Source: Rhabditoides inermis (taxonomy: Eukaryota; Nematoda; Chromadorea; Rhabditida; Rhabditidae). Taken from it: 64,000 bases of DNA. The translations under genes and the position numbers were made by a program. This document shows, piece by piece, positions 11,061 through 23,196 of the stretch; positions within the stretch are counted from its first letter, which is position 1, and each line of letters begins with the position of its first letter. Location: positions 36,001 through 100,000 of the forward strand of contig CAWZYM010000364.1 of NCBI GenBank assembly GCA_963966185.1, written 5' to 3'. Under the pieces are notes generated by a model. That model was not told where the DNA came from and searched no databases. It saw only the letters and a program-made list of their open reading frames with translations.

Positions 11061-12806
11061 TCTCTGAGAGATTTGGACACCACTGGGATCTAGGATATGA
11101 AATAGTGGAAAGTTATAATGTTTTGGTGTTTTCAGTAACTAACACAACATGTTATGAAACTTTTTTTCGAAATTAAAATGATTAATTTTTGATAAGCTAA
11201 ATTGGTCAAATGTCATCGAAATTTATACATATAACCCATTTTTGGACAGCTGTTACAATTTCAAGAAATTTTTTATATAGACAGAATTTGATGTTAACCA
11301 AAGGGTAAGCTTTTATACGCAAAAATATGATTTCCATTGCAAAAAATAAATACCTTTAAATATATGGAAGTTCGATAGCAGTCTCTAGTTTTCACTATTC
11401 AAAATTTAAACTAGTTTATAAAACAAGTAACTAGTGCAACAAGTAACTAGTGCAAAATTTAAACTAGTTTTTTTTTTTAAATAAAAATTATACGAGGAAA
11501 ATCGAAGGGTACGTCTTTTTTGCTACAGCCGTTTGAAAGTGATCCAGACATGGTGGTCCATCGCAATGGACCATTAGCAGAAAATTAACCGATCAAAACT
11601 AATTGTTTCTGAAAACTAGAAGTGATTTAAAGCATACTTTGTGTTCACATTGTCGTTGTACCATCAAATCCTAAAAAGTTATGAGCGTTTCAATCCAAGA
11701 AAATTTAAAAATTTCCACTCTTTTGGACGTGGTGATTATCCAGTCTTCAATAGCACCTTATTCTGGTTAGTTTATGAAAATGTAACCTATACGAAGTGTA
11801 AAAACACTTATATTTCAAAAATCGAAGGGGGCGTCTTTTGAGATATCGACGTTTGCATGTTGCTGGCTCGCGAACATGACGACAATGAAGATCGATAAAT
11901 CAAAATACGTTCTCGTTGTTATTTTCGAAAACACATTTTGAAAACACAGTTTGAACAACTAGTTACAAAAAGTACTATTATAGTGGAACGGTTTTGGTTA
12001 AGGATTGCATGTTCGCTAGCCAGCAACATGCAAACGTCGATATCTCAAAAGACGCCCCCTTCGATTTTTGAAATATAAGTGTTTTTACTTTTCGTATAGG
12101 TTACATTTTCATAAACTAACCAGAATAAGGTGCTATTGAAGACTGGATAATCACCACGTCCAAAAGAATGGAAGTTTTTTTTTAATTTTCTTGAATTGAA
12201 ACGCTCATAACTTTTTAGGATTTGATGGTACAACGACAATGTGAACACAAAGTATGCTTTACTTAAATCACTTCTAGTTTTACGAAATAATTAGTTTTGG
12301 TCGGCTTATTTTCTGCTAATGGTCCATTTGCGATGGACCATCATGGCTGGATGACTTTCAAACGGCTGTAGCAAAAAAGACGTACCCTTCGATTTTCCTC
12401 GTATAATTTTTATTTGATTATAAACTAGTTTAAGTTTCGAATAGTGAAAACTAGAGACTGCTATCGAACTTCCATATATTTAAAGGTATTTATTTTTTGT
12501 AATGGAAATCATATTTTTGCGTATAAAAGCTTACCCTTTGGTTAACATCAAATTCTGTCTATATAAAAAGTTTCTTAAAATTGTAACAGCTTTCCAAAAA
12601 TGGGTTATATGTATGGGTTTCGATGACATTTGACCGATTTATGTAGCTTATCAAAAATTAATCATTTTAATTTCGAAAAAAAGTTTCATAACATGTTGTT
12701 GATACTTGTTAGTTACTGAAAACACCAAAACATTATAACTTTCCACTATTTCATATCCTAGATCCCAGTGGTGTCCGATTCTCTCAGAGATTACGTGATA
12801 TAGAAA
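11050..12806. repeat. long inverted repeat, arms about 0.8 kb, spacer about 130 bases
   Basis: The left arm (11050-11880) and right arm (about 12009-12806) are inverted copies with scattered differences. The outer edges read ATCACGCAATCTCTGAGAGA on the left and TCTCTCAGAGATTACGTGAT on the right; the inner edges share GCAAACGTCGATATCTCAAA. Short frames of about 66 residues appear in mirror image on both arms and are not convincing genes. The left edge lies in the C-terminal end of the LINE frame, so the inverted duplication may include retrotransposon 3' sequence. Confidence 0.85.
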
Positions 12807-13416
12807 AAGTCCTGTCCGTCTGTCTGTAAGTAACGGTATACGGCAGCACCCATCTCATCACCTATATACCCAAGCCGGCGCCAGCATGTGATGAGCGCCG
12901 GGTTTGCACTGTTGTTTTCGGGCAAAAGTTAGAGAACAGAGAAGGCTGCAGAGAGCGCGAGACGACGAGAGCGCAAACCCAATTACTGTGAAACTATGAT
13001 ATCACTTTGATTTGGATATTAAAATAATTCGAAAAGAAGGGAGAGAGGGAGTACAAACAGTCCCTTTTAAAACTTCCAGGAGGAGGAGCGCCGTAGGCGC
13101 GACGACGACTGGTCAAACGTATAAAAACGCAGTATAAAAACACACTATCAAGTTACTTCTACATCTTCTCTTATTTAATGTGTTTTTCGACTTTACGAGA
13201 AAAAAAAACGTATTGTGAGATGTTAAAGCCACAGACAACGATGGACTATTAATTCACCTTTCCTCTGCGATGCTTTCAACTATCTGTGAAACGTATTGTA
13301 GCTGTTAGAATATGTTCTCGACTATCACTACCACTGTCTGTATTATATCTGTAATCTTGCCCTGGGAGGAGCCGCTTGACCTTTCAGAATACAATGACCC
13401 CTTTTCTTACTTGCTA
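12807..13416. other. no gene recognised between the inverted repeat and the Helitrons
   Basis: A short GC-rich hairpin (GCGCCGTAGGCGC) at about 13088 follows CCAGGAGGAGGA; a similar CCAGGAGGAAGAGCGC block sits at about 291. Just before the Helitron (13363-13410) is a stretch similar to 35687-35740, hinting at a shared older repeat that the Helitron entered or adjoins. Confidence 0.4.
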
Positions 13417-13896
13417 CTAGCGCTCCGGCGCGCTGTCGCGCGCCTACGCACTAGGTATACGAAAAAGAAAATAGAAGAATAGTTCGTTTTGCATGTTTGA
13501 TAGTTGATTGCTCTCCAATGACTCTTGCGAAGTAACATATACTCTGCGCCAGAGCGATAGTTTTCGATCTACCTCGCTTGCAGTTCGAAATACGGTGCCA
13601 TAACCGTCTGTCTCTCTTGTTTTGCGCACTATTGCCAAGAGCTGACTCTCCGTCTTCCTCTGATCTACCCCACCGCGCGCAACTTATTGCGAGCATAGAA
13701 CTATACACGCAAGGGTTGTAGTTGAAGTGTTCAAGTTCTTCGTATTTTGTATATGTAGCTTAATTTTTTGTCTTTTCTAACTATCTCTCCTACTTCTTTT
13801 TCACCTATTTTATGTTTCACAGATGTACACCGCCCCATCTCTTTCTCCTCTACACTGTTCTGTCTACTTTCCATCCTATCTCCCTCCTTCTTCCCC

Positions 13897-13941
<45 letters not shown>

Positions 13942-14560
13942 TTCTCTCTTTCTCTCTTTCTCTCTCTCTTTCCCCTCAACACAGTTCTACTCTCCCCTAT
14001 CTCTCCTCTCTCTTCTCCCTCTACCACTGTCTCCCTATCTCTTTCTCTCTTTCTCTTTCTCTCTCAGTATTATGTTCTCTAGAAACGGTATTATATTCTC
14101 TATTGTCTACTCTACTGTCAACTTTCTAGAGACATTACTAATACTACATATGCTCTTGTTTGTCTACTGCATTTTTTTTCTTTCAATGTGACAAAAACTT
14201 TTTAGAGACATTACTATGTTTTCTTCTGTCTACTTCCACCTTTCGTCACCTCTTCCACTCTTACTTTCACATCTGCAGTAATCACTATCACTGCGACTTT
14301 CGAAAGACAGTTATGTCTACTCTCCCTTCTCTCTCCTCTTTTCTCTCTCCTATCTTCTCTCTCTCTCCCCCATCTTTCTCTCTCTTGTATATTCTCACGT
14401 CTCCGCGTCGGTGACAACAATTTTCTAGAGACAGTACTATGGCACCTTCTATCTACTCTTCTACTCTCACGTCTGCAGCAGTCACTGCGACTATGGAGAG
14501 ACAGTTATGCCTATTCTCCCTCCTTTATCCTCCTCCTCCTCCTCCTCCTCCTCCTCCTCT

Positions 14561-14605
<45 letters not shown>

Positions 14606-15943
14606 CCAATCTCAAGTCTTCGCAGCGGTGACAACAACATTCTAGAAAAAATACTATGTTACCTTCTGTCTACTCTTCTACTCTCACATCTGAAGTAGTC
14701 ACTGCGACTTCGAGAGACAGTTATGAAGTCATGTATAAACTTTTTAAACAGAAAGTACTAATCTCTTATCTACTGTCTTCTTTCCCTACTGTCTACTCTC
14801 TCACGTTCTGAAAATATAATTTGATCGCCTGTGCTTGCCAAATGACTCGATTCTCACCTCACCTCACTTCCACTCGACACTCTACTGCATCGAAAAGCGG
14901 AATTTCAGGCTGAATATGTACAAGAGTACAGGTAATAAACTCAAAACTTACTTTCAACTGAAAAAAATATACAGTACATAGTTCTATATTACGTCTACAA
15001 TGACTTCGAGAAAAGAAGCCGGCTGGCGCGCCCTAACACGTTGTGCGCACGTGTGAAGGAGTTTGAAACAGTTTGAGGTTGATTTGATCGTTAGAAAACA
15101 CTATCTATTGACGTCTAGAAACATTTTACTAAACTTTCAACCTTCAACGTTTCGTTTTGTCAAAGTTAATCGTTGAAGATAAAAATTTTGTTTTTTTTTC
15201 CACTGACTCAATTCATTCTTGTTATATTTAGACATATTCCTATCAAAAAAAGACACAACTGAGTGGATATGGGTCAGTGATTGCGAATGCCAACTATTCG
15301 ATATCGATCGGTTGACCTGGCGGCTGGTAGCGAGCAATCCGGTGGGCGCGACCCCAGCAAGTAACGCGCGCTCAGAAAATGTCTAATACTGTATGAAGAC
15401 AAAGTCCGATCGATCTGAAACTTTGACAGAAGGGCTTTTTTGCCCATAAAAGCTTAAGTTTACAAATTGGACCCTCTATCTCGTCTGTACGAAAAGTCGA
15501 TCATATTCGCCATATTTGGTGACTTTTCAAAAGGGAAACCAGTTTCTATAATCTATTATACGTAATCTTTTTTCTGTTCAACTTTTAGAGAAATCTAAGA
15601 TCATGAATTTTGGGTGCATTTTGGGTACATTCGCTTATTTGGGCATGAAGATGAGGTCACAGGCAGCTGGTATCGCGGCTATCGACTTTTTCTAGGTCGA
15701 TTCACCTACTTTCCAAATTTGGTTCTAATTGAAGTATTTTGAAATTTTTCTCCATAGTTAAGAGATTAGGTGATAACTATGATTAGGAGATCGCTATTGA
15801 CGAGATATTTGGAATTTTGCGTACTGGGGTTTTGAAGAAACTTTTTAGAAGAAGTGAAGTGATAATACTGATTTTGAAGAAAGATAACCTTCCGGAAAGA
15901 AGGACAGACAGACACCATAGTAAATATTAGTATGCAAGGGGGA
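13417..15943 (-). mobile_element. non-autonomous Helitron, copy 1 of a tandem pair
   Basis: Read on the minus strand, the element starts TCCCCCTTGCATACTAAT at 15943 and ends with the hairpin GGCGCGC-GACA-GCGCGCC (13444-13427), six bases, and CTAG (13420-13417), followed by T. That is the Helitron pattern: TC start, 3' hairpin, CTRR end, insertion between A and T. There is no Rep/helicase frame, so it would depend on a partner. The inside is mostly about 200-base modules, each with a pyrimidine tract, CTACTGTC/CTTCTGTCTAC words and the block CACTGCGACTTTCGAGAGAC. Its 5' end abuts the 3' end of copy 2 with no base between. Confidence 0.85.
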
Positions 15944-17377
15944 CTAGCGCTCCGGCGCGCTGTCGCGCGCCTACGCACTAGGTATACGAAAAAGAAAATA
16001 AAAGAATAGTTCGTCGTGCATGTTTGATAGTTGATTGCTCTCCAATGACTCTTGCGAAGTAACATATACTCTGCGCCAGAGCGATAGTTTTCGATCTACC
16101 TCGCTTGCAGTTCGAAATACGGTGTTATAACCGTCTGTCTCTCTTGTTTTGCGCGCTATTGCCAAGATCTGACTCTCCGTCTTCCTCTGATCTACCCCAC
16201 CGCGCGCAACTTATTGCGAGCATAGAACTATACACGCAAGGGTTGTAGTTGAAGTGTTCAAGTTCTTCGTATTTTGTATATGTAGCTTGATTTTTTGTCT
16301 TCTCTCCTACTTCTTTTTCACCTATTTTATGTTTCACAGATGTACACCGCCCCATCTCTTTCTCCTCTACACTGTTCTGTCTACTTTCCATCCTATCAAA
16401 AACTTTCTAGAGACATTACTTTCTAGAGACTTTCTAGTGACAAAAACTTTCTAGAGACATTACTATGTTTTCTTCTGTCTACTTCCACCTTTCGTCACCT
16501 CTTCCACTCTTACTTTCACATCTGCAGTAATCACTATCACTGCGACTTTAGAAAGACTGTTATGTTAGTTAATTGCTCTCCAATGACTCTTGCGAAGTAA
16601 CATATACTCTGCGCCAGAGCGATAGTTTACGATCTACCTCGCTTGCAGTTCGAAATACGGTGCCATAACCGTCTGTCTCTCTTGTTTTGTGCGCTATTGC
16701 CAAGAGCTGACTCTCCGTCTTCCTCTGATCTACCCCACCGCGTGCAACTTTTTGCGAGCATAGAACTATACACGCAAGGGTTAGTTGAAGTGTTCAAGTT
16801 CTTTGTATTTTGTATATGTAGCTTAATTTTTTGTCTTTTCTAACTATCTATCCTACTTCTTTTTCGCCTATTTTATGTTTCACAGATCCAGATGTACACC
16901 GCCCCATCTCTTTCTTCTCTACACTGTTCTGTCTACTTTCCATCCTATCTCTCTCCTCCTCCCCCCCCCGCCTCTCTCTCTCTCTCTCTTTCTCTCTTTC
17001 TCTCTCTCTCTCTCCCCTCGACACAGTTCTACTTTCCCCTATATCTCCTCTCTCTCTTCTCCCTCTACCACTGTCTCCCTATCTCTTTCTCTCTTTCTCT
17101 TTCTCTCTCAGTAATATGTTCTCTAGAAACAGTATTATATTCTCTATTGTCTACTCTACTGTCAACTTTCTAGAGACAATACTAATACTACATATGCTCT
17201 TGTTTGTCTACTGCATCTTTTTCTTTCAATGTGACAAAAACTTTCTAGAGACATTACTATGTTTTCTTCTGTCTACTTCCACCTTTCGTCACCTCTTCCA
17301 CTCTTACTTTCACATCTGCAGTAATCACTATCACTGCGACTATGGAGAGACAGTTATGCCTATTCTCCCTCCTTTCT

Positions 17378-17424
<47 letters not shown>

Positions 17425-17581
17425 CCAATCTCACGTCTTCGCAGCGGTGACAACAACATTCTAGAAAAAGTACTATGTTACCTTTTGTCTACTCTTCTAC
17501 TCTCACGTCTGCAGCAGTCACTGCGACTTTCGAGAGACAGTTATGCCTACTCTCTCTCTCTCTCTTCCCTTCTTCTCCTCC

Positions 17582-17628
<47 letters not shown>

Positions 17629-18937
17629 TTTTCTTGTCTATTCTCACGTCTCTGCATCGGTGACAACAACTTTCTAGAGACAGTAATATGGCACCATCTG
17701 TCTACTCTTCTATTCTCACATCTGCAGTAGTCACTGCGACTTTCGAGAGACAGTTATGTAAAAACTTTTTTAAACAGAAAGTACTAATCTCTTATCTACT
17801 GTTTTCTTTCCCTACTGTCTACTCTCTCACGTTCTGAAAATATAATTTGATCGCCTGTGCTTGCCAAATGACATGTGAGGTGAACTCGATTCTCACCTCA
17901 CCTCACTTCCACTCGACACTGTACTGCATCGAAAAGCGGAATTTCAGGCTGAATATGTACAAGAGTACAGGTAATAAACTCGAAACTTACTTTCAACTGA
18001 AAAAAATATACAGTACACAGTTCTATATTACGTCTACAATGACTTCGAGAAAAGAAGCCGGCTGGCGGGCCCTAACACGTTGTGCGCACGTGTGAAAGAG
18101 TTTGAAACAGTTTGAGGTTGATTTTAACGTTGAAAAACACTATCTATTGACGTCTAGAAACAATTTACTTAACTTTCAACCTTCAACCTTTCGTTTCGTG
18201 AAAATTATTAGTTGAAGCTACAAATTTTGTCTTTTTTTCAACTGACTCAATCCATTATTGTTATCTATAGACATAATCCTATCAAAAAAGACACAACTGA
18301 GTGGATATGGGTCAGTGATTGCGAATGCCAACTATTCGATATCGATCCGTTGACCTGGCGGCTGGTAGCGAGCAATCCGGTGGGCGCGATCCCAGCAAGT
18401 AACGCGCGATCAGAAATTGTCTAATACTGTATGAAGACAAAGTCCGATCTATCTGAAATTTTGACAGAAGGGTTTTTTTGCCCAGAAAAGCTTAAGTTTA
18501 CAAATTGAACACTCTATCTCGTCTGTACGAAAAGTCGATCATATTTGCCTTATTTGGTGACTTTTCAAAAAAAGAAACCAGTTTCTAAATTCTCTTGCAC
18601 GTAATCTATCTTCTATTCAATTTTTATAGAAATCGAAGATCATGAATTTTGGGTGCATTTTGGGTACATTCGCTTATTTGGGCATGAAGATGAGGTCACA
18701 GGCAGCTGGTATCGCGGCTATCGATTTTTTCTAGGTCGATTCACCTACCCTGCAAATTTCGTTCTAATTGAAGTATTTTGAAATTTTTCTCCATAGTTAA
18801 GAGATTAGGTGATAACTATGATTAGGAGATCGCTATTGACGAGACATTTGGAATTTTGCGTTCTCAGGTATTGAAGAAACTTTCTAGAAAAAATGAGTAG
18901 TTAGAGTGAACTTTGAAAAGAGATATCTCTCCGGAAG

Positions 18938-18973
<36 letters not shown>

Positions 18974-19002
18974 CCATAGTAAATATTAGTATGAAAGGGG
19001 GA
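15944..19002 (-). mobile_element. non-autonomous Helitron, copy 2 of a tandem pair
   Basis: On the minus strand it starts TCCCCCTTTCATACTAAT at 19002, preceded by A, and ends with the same hairpin (15971-15954) and CTAG (15947-15944), followed directly by the TC of copy 1. It is about 530 bases longer than copy 1 mainly because the segment around 16020-16290 is repeated at about 16560-16830. It shares modules, a (CAGA)n tract near its 5' end (18935-18973) and most unique sequence with copy 1. A block at 18285-18420 reads as a 40-residue open frame but is intact in only one copy. Confidence 0.85.
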
Positions 19003-19075
19003 TATTAAAAGAGATACTGGGTGTTCGAGAACAAGCATGCAATCATTCTCGCCGACTGACAGTGGGATATAAAGA

Positions 19076-19189
19076 TTCCGACGGCTAGCGTCTTCGGAAA
19101 TCAGAGAGGACTACCTCCTTCGGCTGCTGGAAGCCCTTCTGAAAAGAGAGGTCGGACCCATCTACCGAGATCCAGAACTCGCGTCTTAG
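19076..19189 (+). CDS. possible short terminal coding exon
   Basis: An open stretch reads FRRLASSEIREDYLLRLLEA and then LLKREVGPIYRDPELAS before a stop. It looks like an amphipathic helix and has protein-like codon content unlike its surroundings. No good acceptor is visible and no family is recognised, so this is tentative. Confidence 0.3.
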   Translation, partial: FRRLASSEIREDYLLRLLEALLKREVGPIYRDPELAS

Positions 19190-20440
19190 AAAGAGTGGAA
19201 AGACATGTGTCCTCCCGCGAAACAAGCAGACTCATCAGCTGTTTGCATCTCGCAAAAGCCGGCGAGAGCTACTCCAGTACTATTACTTTCTATTTCAGTA
19301 CTCCACATCATTTACATTTCAATCGAATAGAATAGTTGGAAAGAGCCTCGTTTTTTTCGGAGACACACACTCGGTTAACGAAGACTGCTCGACCTGTCTT
19401 CTTATTTAAATCTAATCTAATCAATTTGAGAACACTCTGCCTCATATACTAGATATGAGCACACATGGTTATCTCAAATTAATTACAAACACTCGTGATA
19501 GGGTTAGTAGAGAATGTACAAAAGGAGGTGGAGCGTTTATTTGAACAATAAGTCATATTCGCTCACTTCATTCGTTTCATACACAAACTGATTCTACCTA
19601 CTTTACAAGGCGATCTTTCTTTTCAAGTATTCGCTATCAATCAATTACAACGGTGTAAACGGTATGTGATTCTATTTTATTAATGATTTAAAAAAATATT
19701 TCAAGGCAGTATCCATGACGCCATTGAAGTGTCAGCCTATCTAGTAGCGGTTATCAGTTACTCAGCGGGAGTATTCACCGCAACTGGTAACCGCGATAAG
19801 CCAGTCTTGAGCTGGGCTCGCCTTTCACTTGCGAGCACCCCCTCTCTCTACGCTTCGATCAACTGAGCCGCTGTGTCTTATGTCGTGTTGTTGTGTTTGA
19901 GTAGACACCTCAAGTTAATGATGTAGGGATTTGGGACATTCCACATTAGTTGAGCATCACGCTGCTATGGATGACAGCATGTATGACATAAGCGTTCGTC
20001 TTCTAACTCTACAACAACAATACCTGACATCCCTGCCTATAGGATCTTTTCTCATGCTGCTTATACAAAGTCTCGCTGTTGCACACGTTGACACATTTTT
20101 AATGAAACGAACTAGATTCGTTATTACTCTTACAATTGGAATGAATCAGTAACGAGCACAATCATGATTGAAATACGCTTACTCCTGTACTGTCAAACTT
20201 GTGTTACATTATTTCATTTTTCGATTTCATAAAAAAAATATAAGAGAGAGAGAGAAAAAGAGAGAGAACCTTTAAAAATCAGATATAGTATATGCTCTGT
20301 CGGCAGTGCATGTGTTTTATTGAAGCATCCTCGTAGTGTAATAAAAAATGTTTTTTAATTTATTGCACCTCAAAGCTCACATATTGTTGTCTTACAAAAG
20401 AGTGATTTCAGATTTTACACCATAGAGTGAACACATTTTG
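19190..20440. other. no gene recognised
   Basis: The interval is AT-rich. At 19749-19797 an imperfect hairpin pairs GCGGTTATCAGTT with AACTGGTAACCGC. No exon with supporting borders was found. Confidence 0.4.
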
Positions 20441-20444
20441 AAAA

Positions 20445-20665
20445 CTATCGCATTCTCGCTGTGCTCTGCGAGTACAGGTCCAGTCCACTGACGATTATCG
20501 AAGAGTGCTCGACCTTCGCGCTCTCACTGGTTCTCTTCACTGCCCATCGCATCTTCTCGTAGATGTAGCCTCGATAGAGCTTGGAGCTGAGAATGACTGT
20601 GATACTGAAGCAGACAGAGTGAGAGCCGAGCATGTAACCATGCAGTCGACCGACGAATAGAGGTT
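20445..20665 (-). CDS. last exon of a membrane protein, family unknown
   Basis: After a strong TTTTCAG acceptor the frame reads PLFVGRLHGYMLGSHSVCF, then SITVILSSKLYRGYIYEKMR, and a polar tail ending GLDLYSQSTARMR before the stop. A hydrophobic segment followed by a basic, Ser-rich tail fits a last membrane span with a cytoplasmic C-terminus. Upstream exons would lie at higher coordinates; I could not place them. Confidence 0.5.
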
Positions 20666-20869
20666 CTGAAAATGCACTTAAAAAACATCACTCTATCAGT
20701 TATTGTTTGTGACATAAAATCGTGCGGATTATTGATTTTTGCGAGTAGAGCAGAATACATGTTTGGGATGAAACGTATTTCAAAAATAAATGTTTTGATG
20801 GATATTCGTATGGCGATTTTTAGTACTCACTGTCACTGTTATTTTTTCGATGAAACGTAAGCAATTGCA

Positions 20870-20970
20870 AGTTCGTAGCTTATTGTGCGACACGAGTTCC
20901 CGCCAAATCTCCAATTCAAGTCCACCAGTCGCGCGCAAGAAAAAGACTTCCGAAATAGAAAAGTTTGTGT
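20870..20970 (-). pseudogene. decayed paralogous exon of the 1.6-3.3 kb secreted-protein gene
   Basis: The minus strand reads SEVFFLRATGG then LELEIWRELVSHNKL, aligning with FQIAVLARDRC ... ELEKWRELHVCERF of exon 2 at 3042-2718. The shared DNA words TTCTTGCGCGCGAC and GGCGGGAAC confirm it. A deletion removes the middle and no flanking exons are seen. Confidence 0.5.
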
Positions 20971-21450
20971 TACCCAACGCGATGGAACAAAAGCTCATGC
21001 ATTTTATCAATCGAAATAGTAATCAAACTTTCCTAGAGCTTCCTAGAGAACTAGAGGACGACAAATTTCTGTGGTAACAAGTTCCTAGTTAGTTGCTTTC
21101 TTTGTGAAAATGTTTACGTATGTACATATGTGACCGCGAGACTGAGAATAGGGCATGAGAGAAGATCCTTTTAACCAAGGTGACAATAATGTTGTATTAG
21201 AGGTTAACACTCGCGTTGTCAATGACTTCACCAATTATTTCTTGATATCTGCCATATTTATGATTTATTGAGTCATCAGACTACACTTACTCTTTACTGA
21301 TTTTTAAATAGCGTTTTTTTTTCTCTCCCGGGTAGATGATTAGTATAAAGTTAAACATGTAAATTACATAGAATATAAGTTTTGTATGAAACAATAAACA
21401 ATGTAAGTGAATATGACTTTTTGTTCAAATAAAGGTCCTTTTGTACTCTC

Positions 21451-22352
21451 AAGGGCCTTCTTAGATGCACTTTTACCCTGAACTATCGTTCGGGTTGGTC
21501 CAAAGAAGGTCCAAACAAGCCCCGAACAGCCTCGTTTTCAATGGGAAACTGTTGGCCCAAACACCTCCTATTGAGGGCAAACTTTGCCCGAACACGTCCG
21601 AACATCGCTCGGCAGCCCCAAACAATCCCGAACTATTCACCCAAAACAATGAAAAGAGAGAAAACTGCTCGAAACTCTCTGGGTCCCGAAACGAGTGACC
21701 TTTCATGTGAGGATAGAGTATGATAGCATGACATCATGCCAGCCTGCGCGACCGCTCGGTTGAAACAGCTGATCGACATAGATGAGAAAACGTGTAGAAA
21801 GTTGGCTCTGGTTTTGATTGTTTCGTCATTACTTTATTAACTTGTGTCCTGTTTCGAGTTATATGTGCTCTGATAGTGTTTCTTTCTCTGATATGTAATC
21901 ATCAGCCCCTTAGACACACAATCAAATAACTGAATTCAGAAATCAATTTCGAAATGGAGGAAACTGAAGCCCCAAGGCATATCACACGAATCACACAAAG
22001 AAAAGTCAATGACAAATTTCCAAACACAGTGATATTATCAACAAGAACTTCACAAACATCCGTTTTCTCATCGCAGTCGATCAGCTGTTTCAACCGAGCG
22101 GTCGCGCAGGCTGGCATGATGTCATGCTATCATACTCTATCCTCACATGAAAGGTCACTCGTTTCGGGACCCAGAGAGTTTCGAGCAGTTCTCTCTCTTT
22201 TCCGGACGTGTTCGGGCAAAGTTTGCCCTCAATAGGAGGTGTTTGGGCCAACAGTTTCCCATTGAAAACGAAGCTGTTCGGGGCTTGTTTGGACCTTCTT
22301 TGGACCAACCCGAACGATAGTTCAGGGTAAAAGTGCATCTAAGAAGGCCCTT
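21451..22352. mobile_element. foldback element with about 300-base inverted repeats
   Basis: The left arm (21451-21793) and right arm (about 22058-22352) are inverted copies starting AAGGGCCTTCTTAGATGCAC. The left arm has about 56 extra bases (around 21600-21655) that the right lacks. The 260-base middle is unique. No transposase frame is present, and I cannot define a clean target duplication. Confidence 0.8.
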
Positions 22353-22748
22353 CAGCCTCTCCCGAGTGTTTGTCTACGATTTGAAATAACCAGGTGTGCA
22401 TATAATAAACGCGTGCACACATTGATTAGATAAGATAAGATAACAACGCGGAAAATTCAGTCTACGTTAACGTAACAATTTATCTTTTCCAATAACATAA
22501 ATAATAAATGATAATCATGTGTGCATACAAAGATGGCTGTTGAAAATGTCACTGTTTCTGTGAAACAAAAGTAAATATTATTAAAAAAAAGTAAAAAGAA
22601 AAAGAAGAGACATGTGGAAAAAATGAAATGCATATGCTTTATGTAAGAAAAAGGATTTTACCCGATAAACTCAAACGCTTGTTCGGACCGCTGCGTTCTC
22701 CGTGATACCACACTATTTCGTATTTCTCTCGCGACGATCGACTCAAAC

Positions 22749-22782
<34 letters not shown>

Positions 22783-23196
22783 ATATCATAAAAATGCATT
22801 GATTCCGTTTCCGAAATAAAAACACGGTTTTATCATCATTTATTTGATTGAAATGGAAATTGTTCATAATATTGGAATGGAGGGCTTTGTTTCGCGGTAA
22901 GACTCATTTCTTGTCTCAGCATCCAGTGAAGATCTCCAAGAACGGAAGGGGTTGCTCAGCCTCAGTATGTTCTAGTGGCGAACGTTCTAGCTTCACTTGT
23001 CTCGAACAACCATCTCATCCACTCGATACGGGACGTTCTCGAGAGCTTGGCATTCTGATTCTGAACGACTAGACGGTTAGTCGTAGCAAGTTAATAATAG
23101 TTGTGTATTGTTACAATAACTACAATTATACACTCACTGTTTGCGTCTGTTCAGTGTTTTTGATTTCGATATACAAAGGCGTCTATGGCGTCTAAT
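22353..23196. other. no gene recognised; contains a (GACA)n microsatellite
   Basis: A tetranucleotide run of GACA lies at 22757-22781. The rest is AT-rich with no supported exon. Confidence 0.5.

Noticed and set aside
11641..12248. Mirror-image 66-67-residue frames as a duplicated gene
   Set aside because: They are the two arms of an inverted repeat, lack splice or start context, and the arms differ by indels that do not respect the frame.
16831..17730. 299-residue Ser/Leu-rich frame in the second Helitron
   Set aside because: It reads through CT tracts and 200-base modules; the matching region of copy 1 does not keep it open, and it has no known domain.
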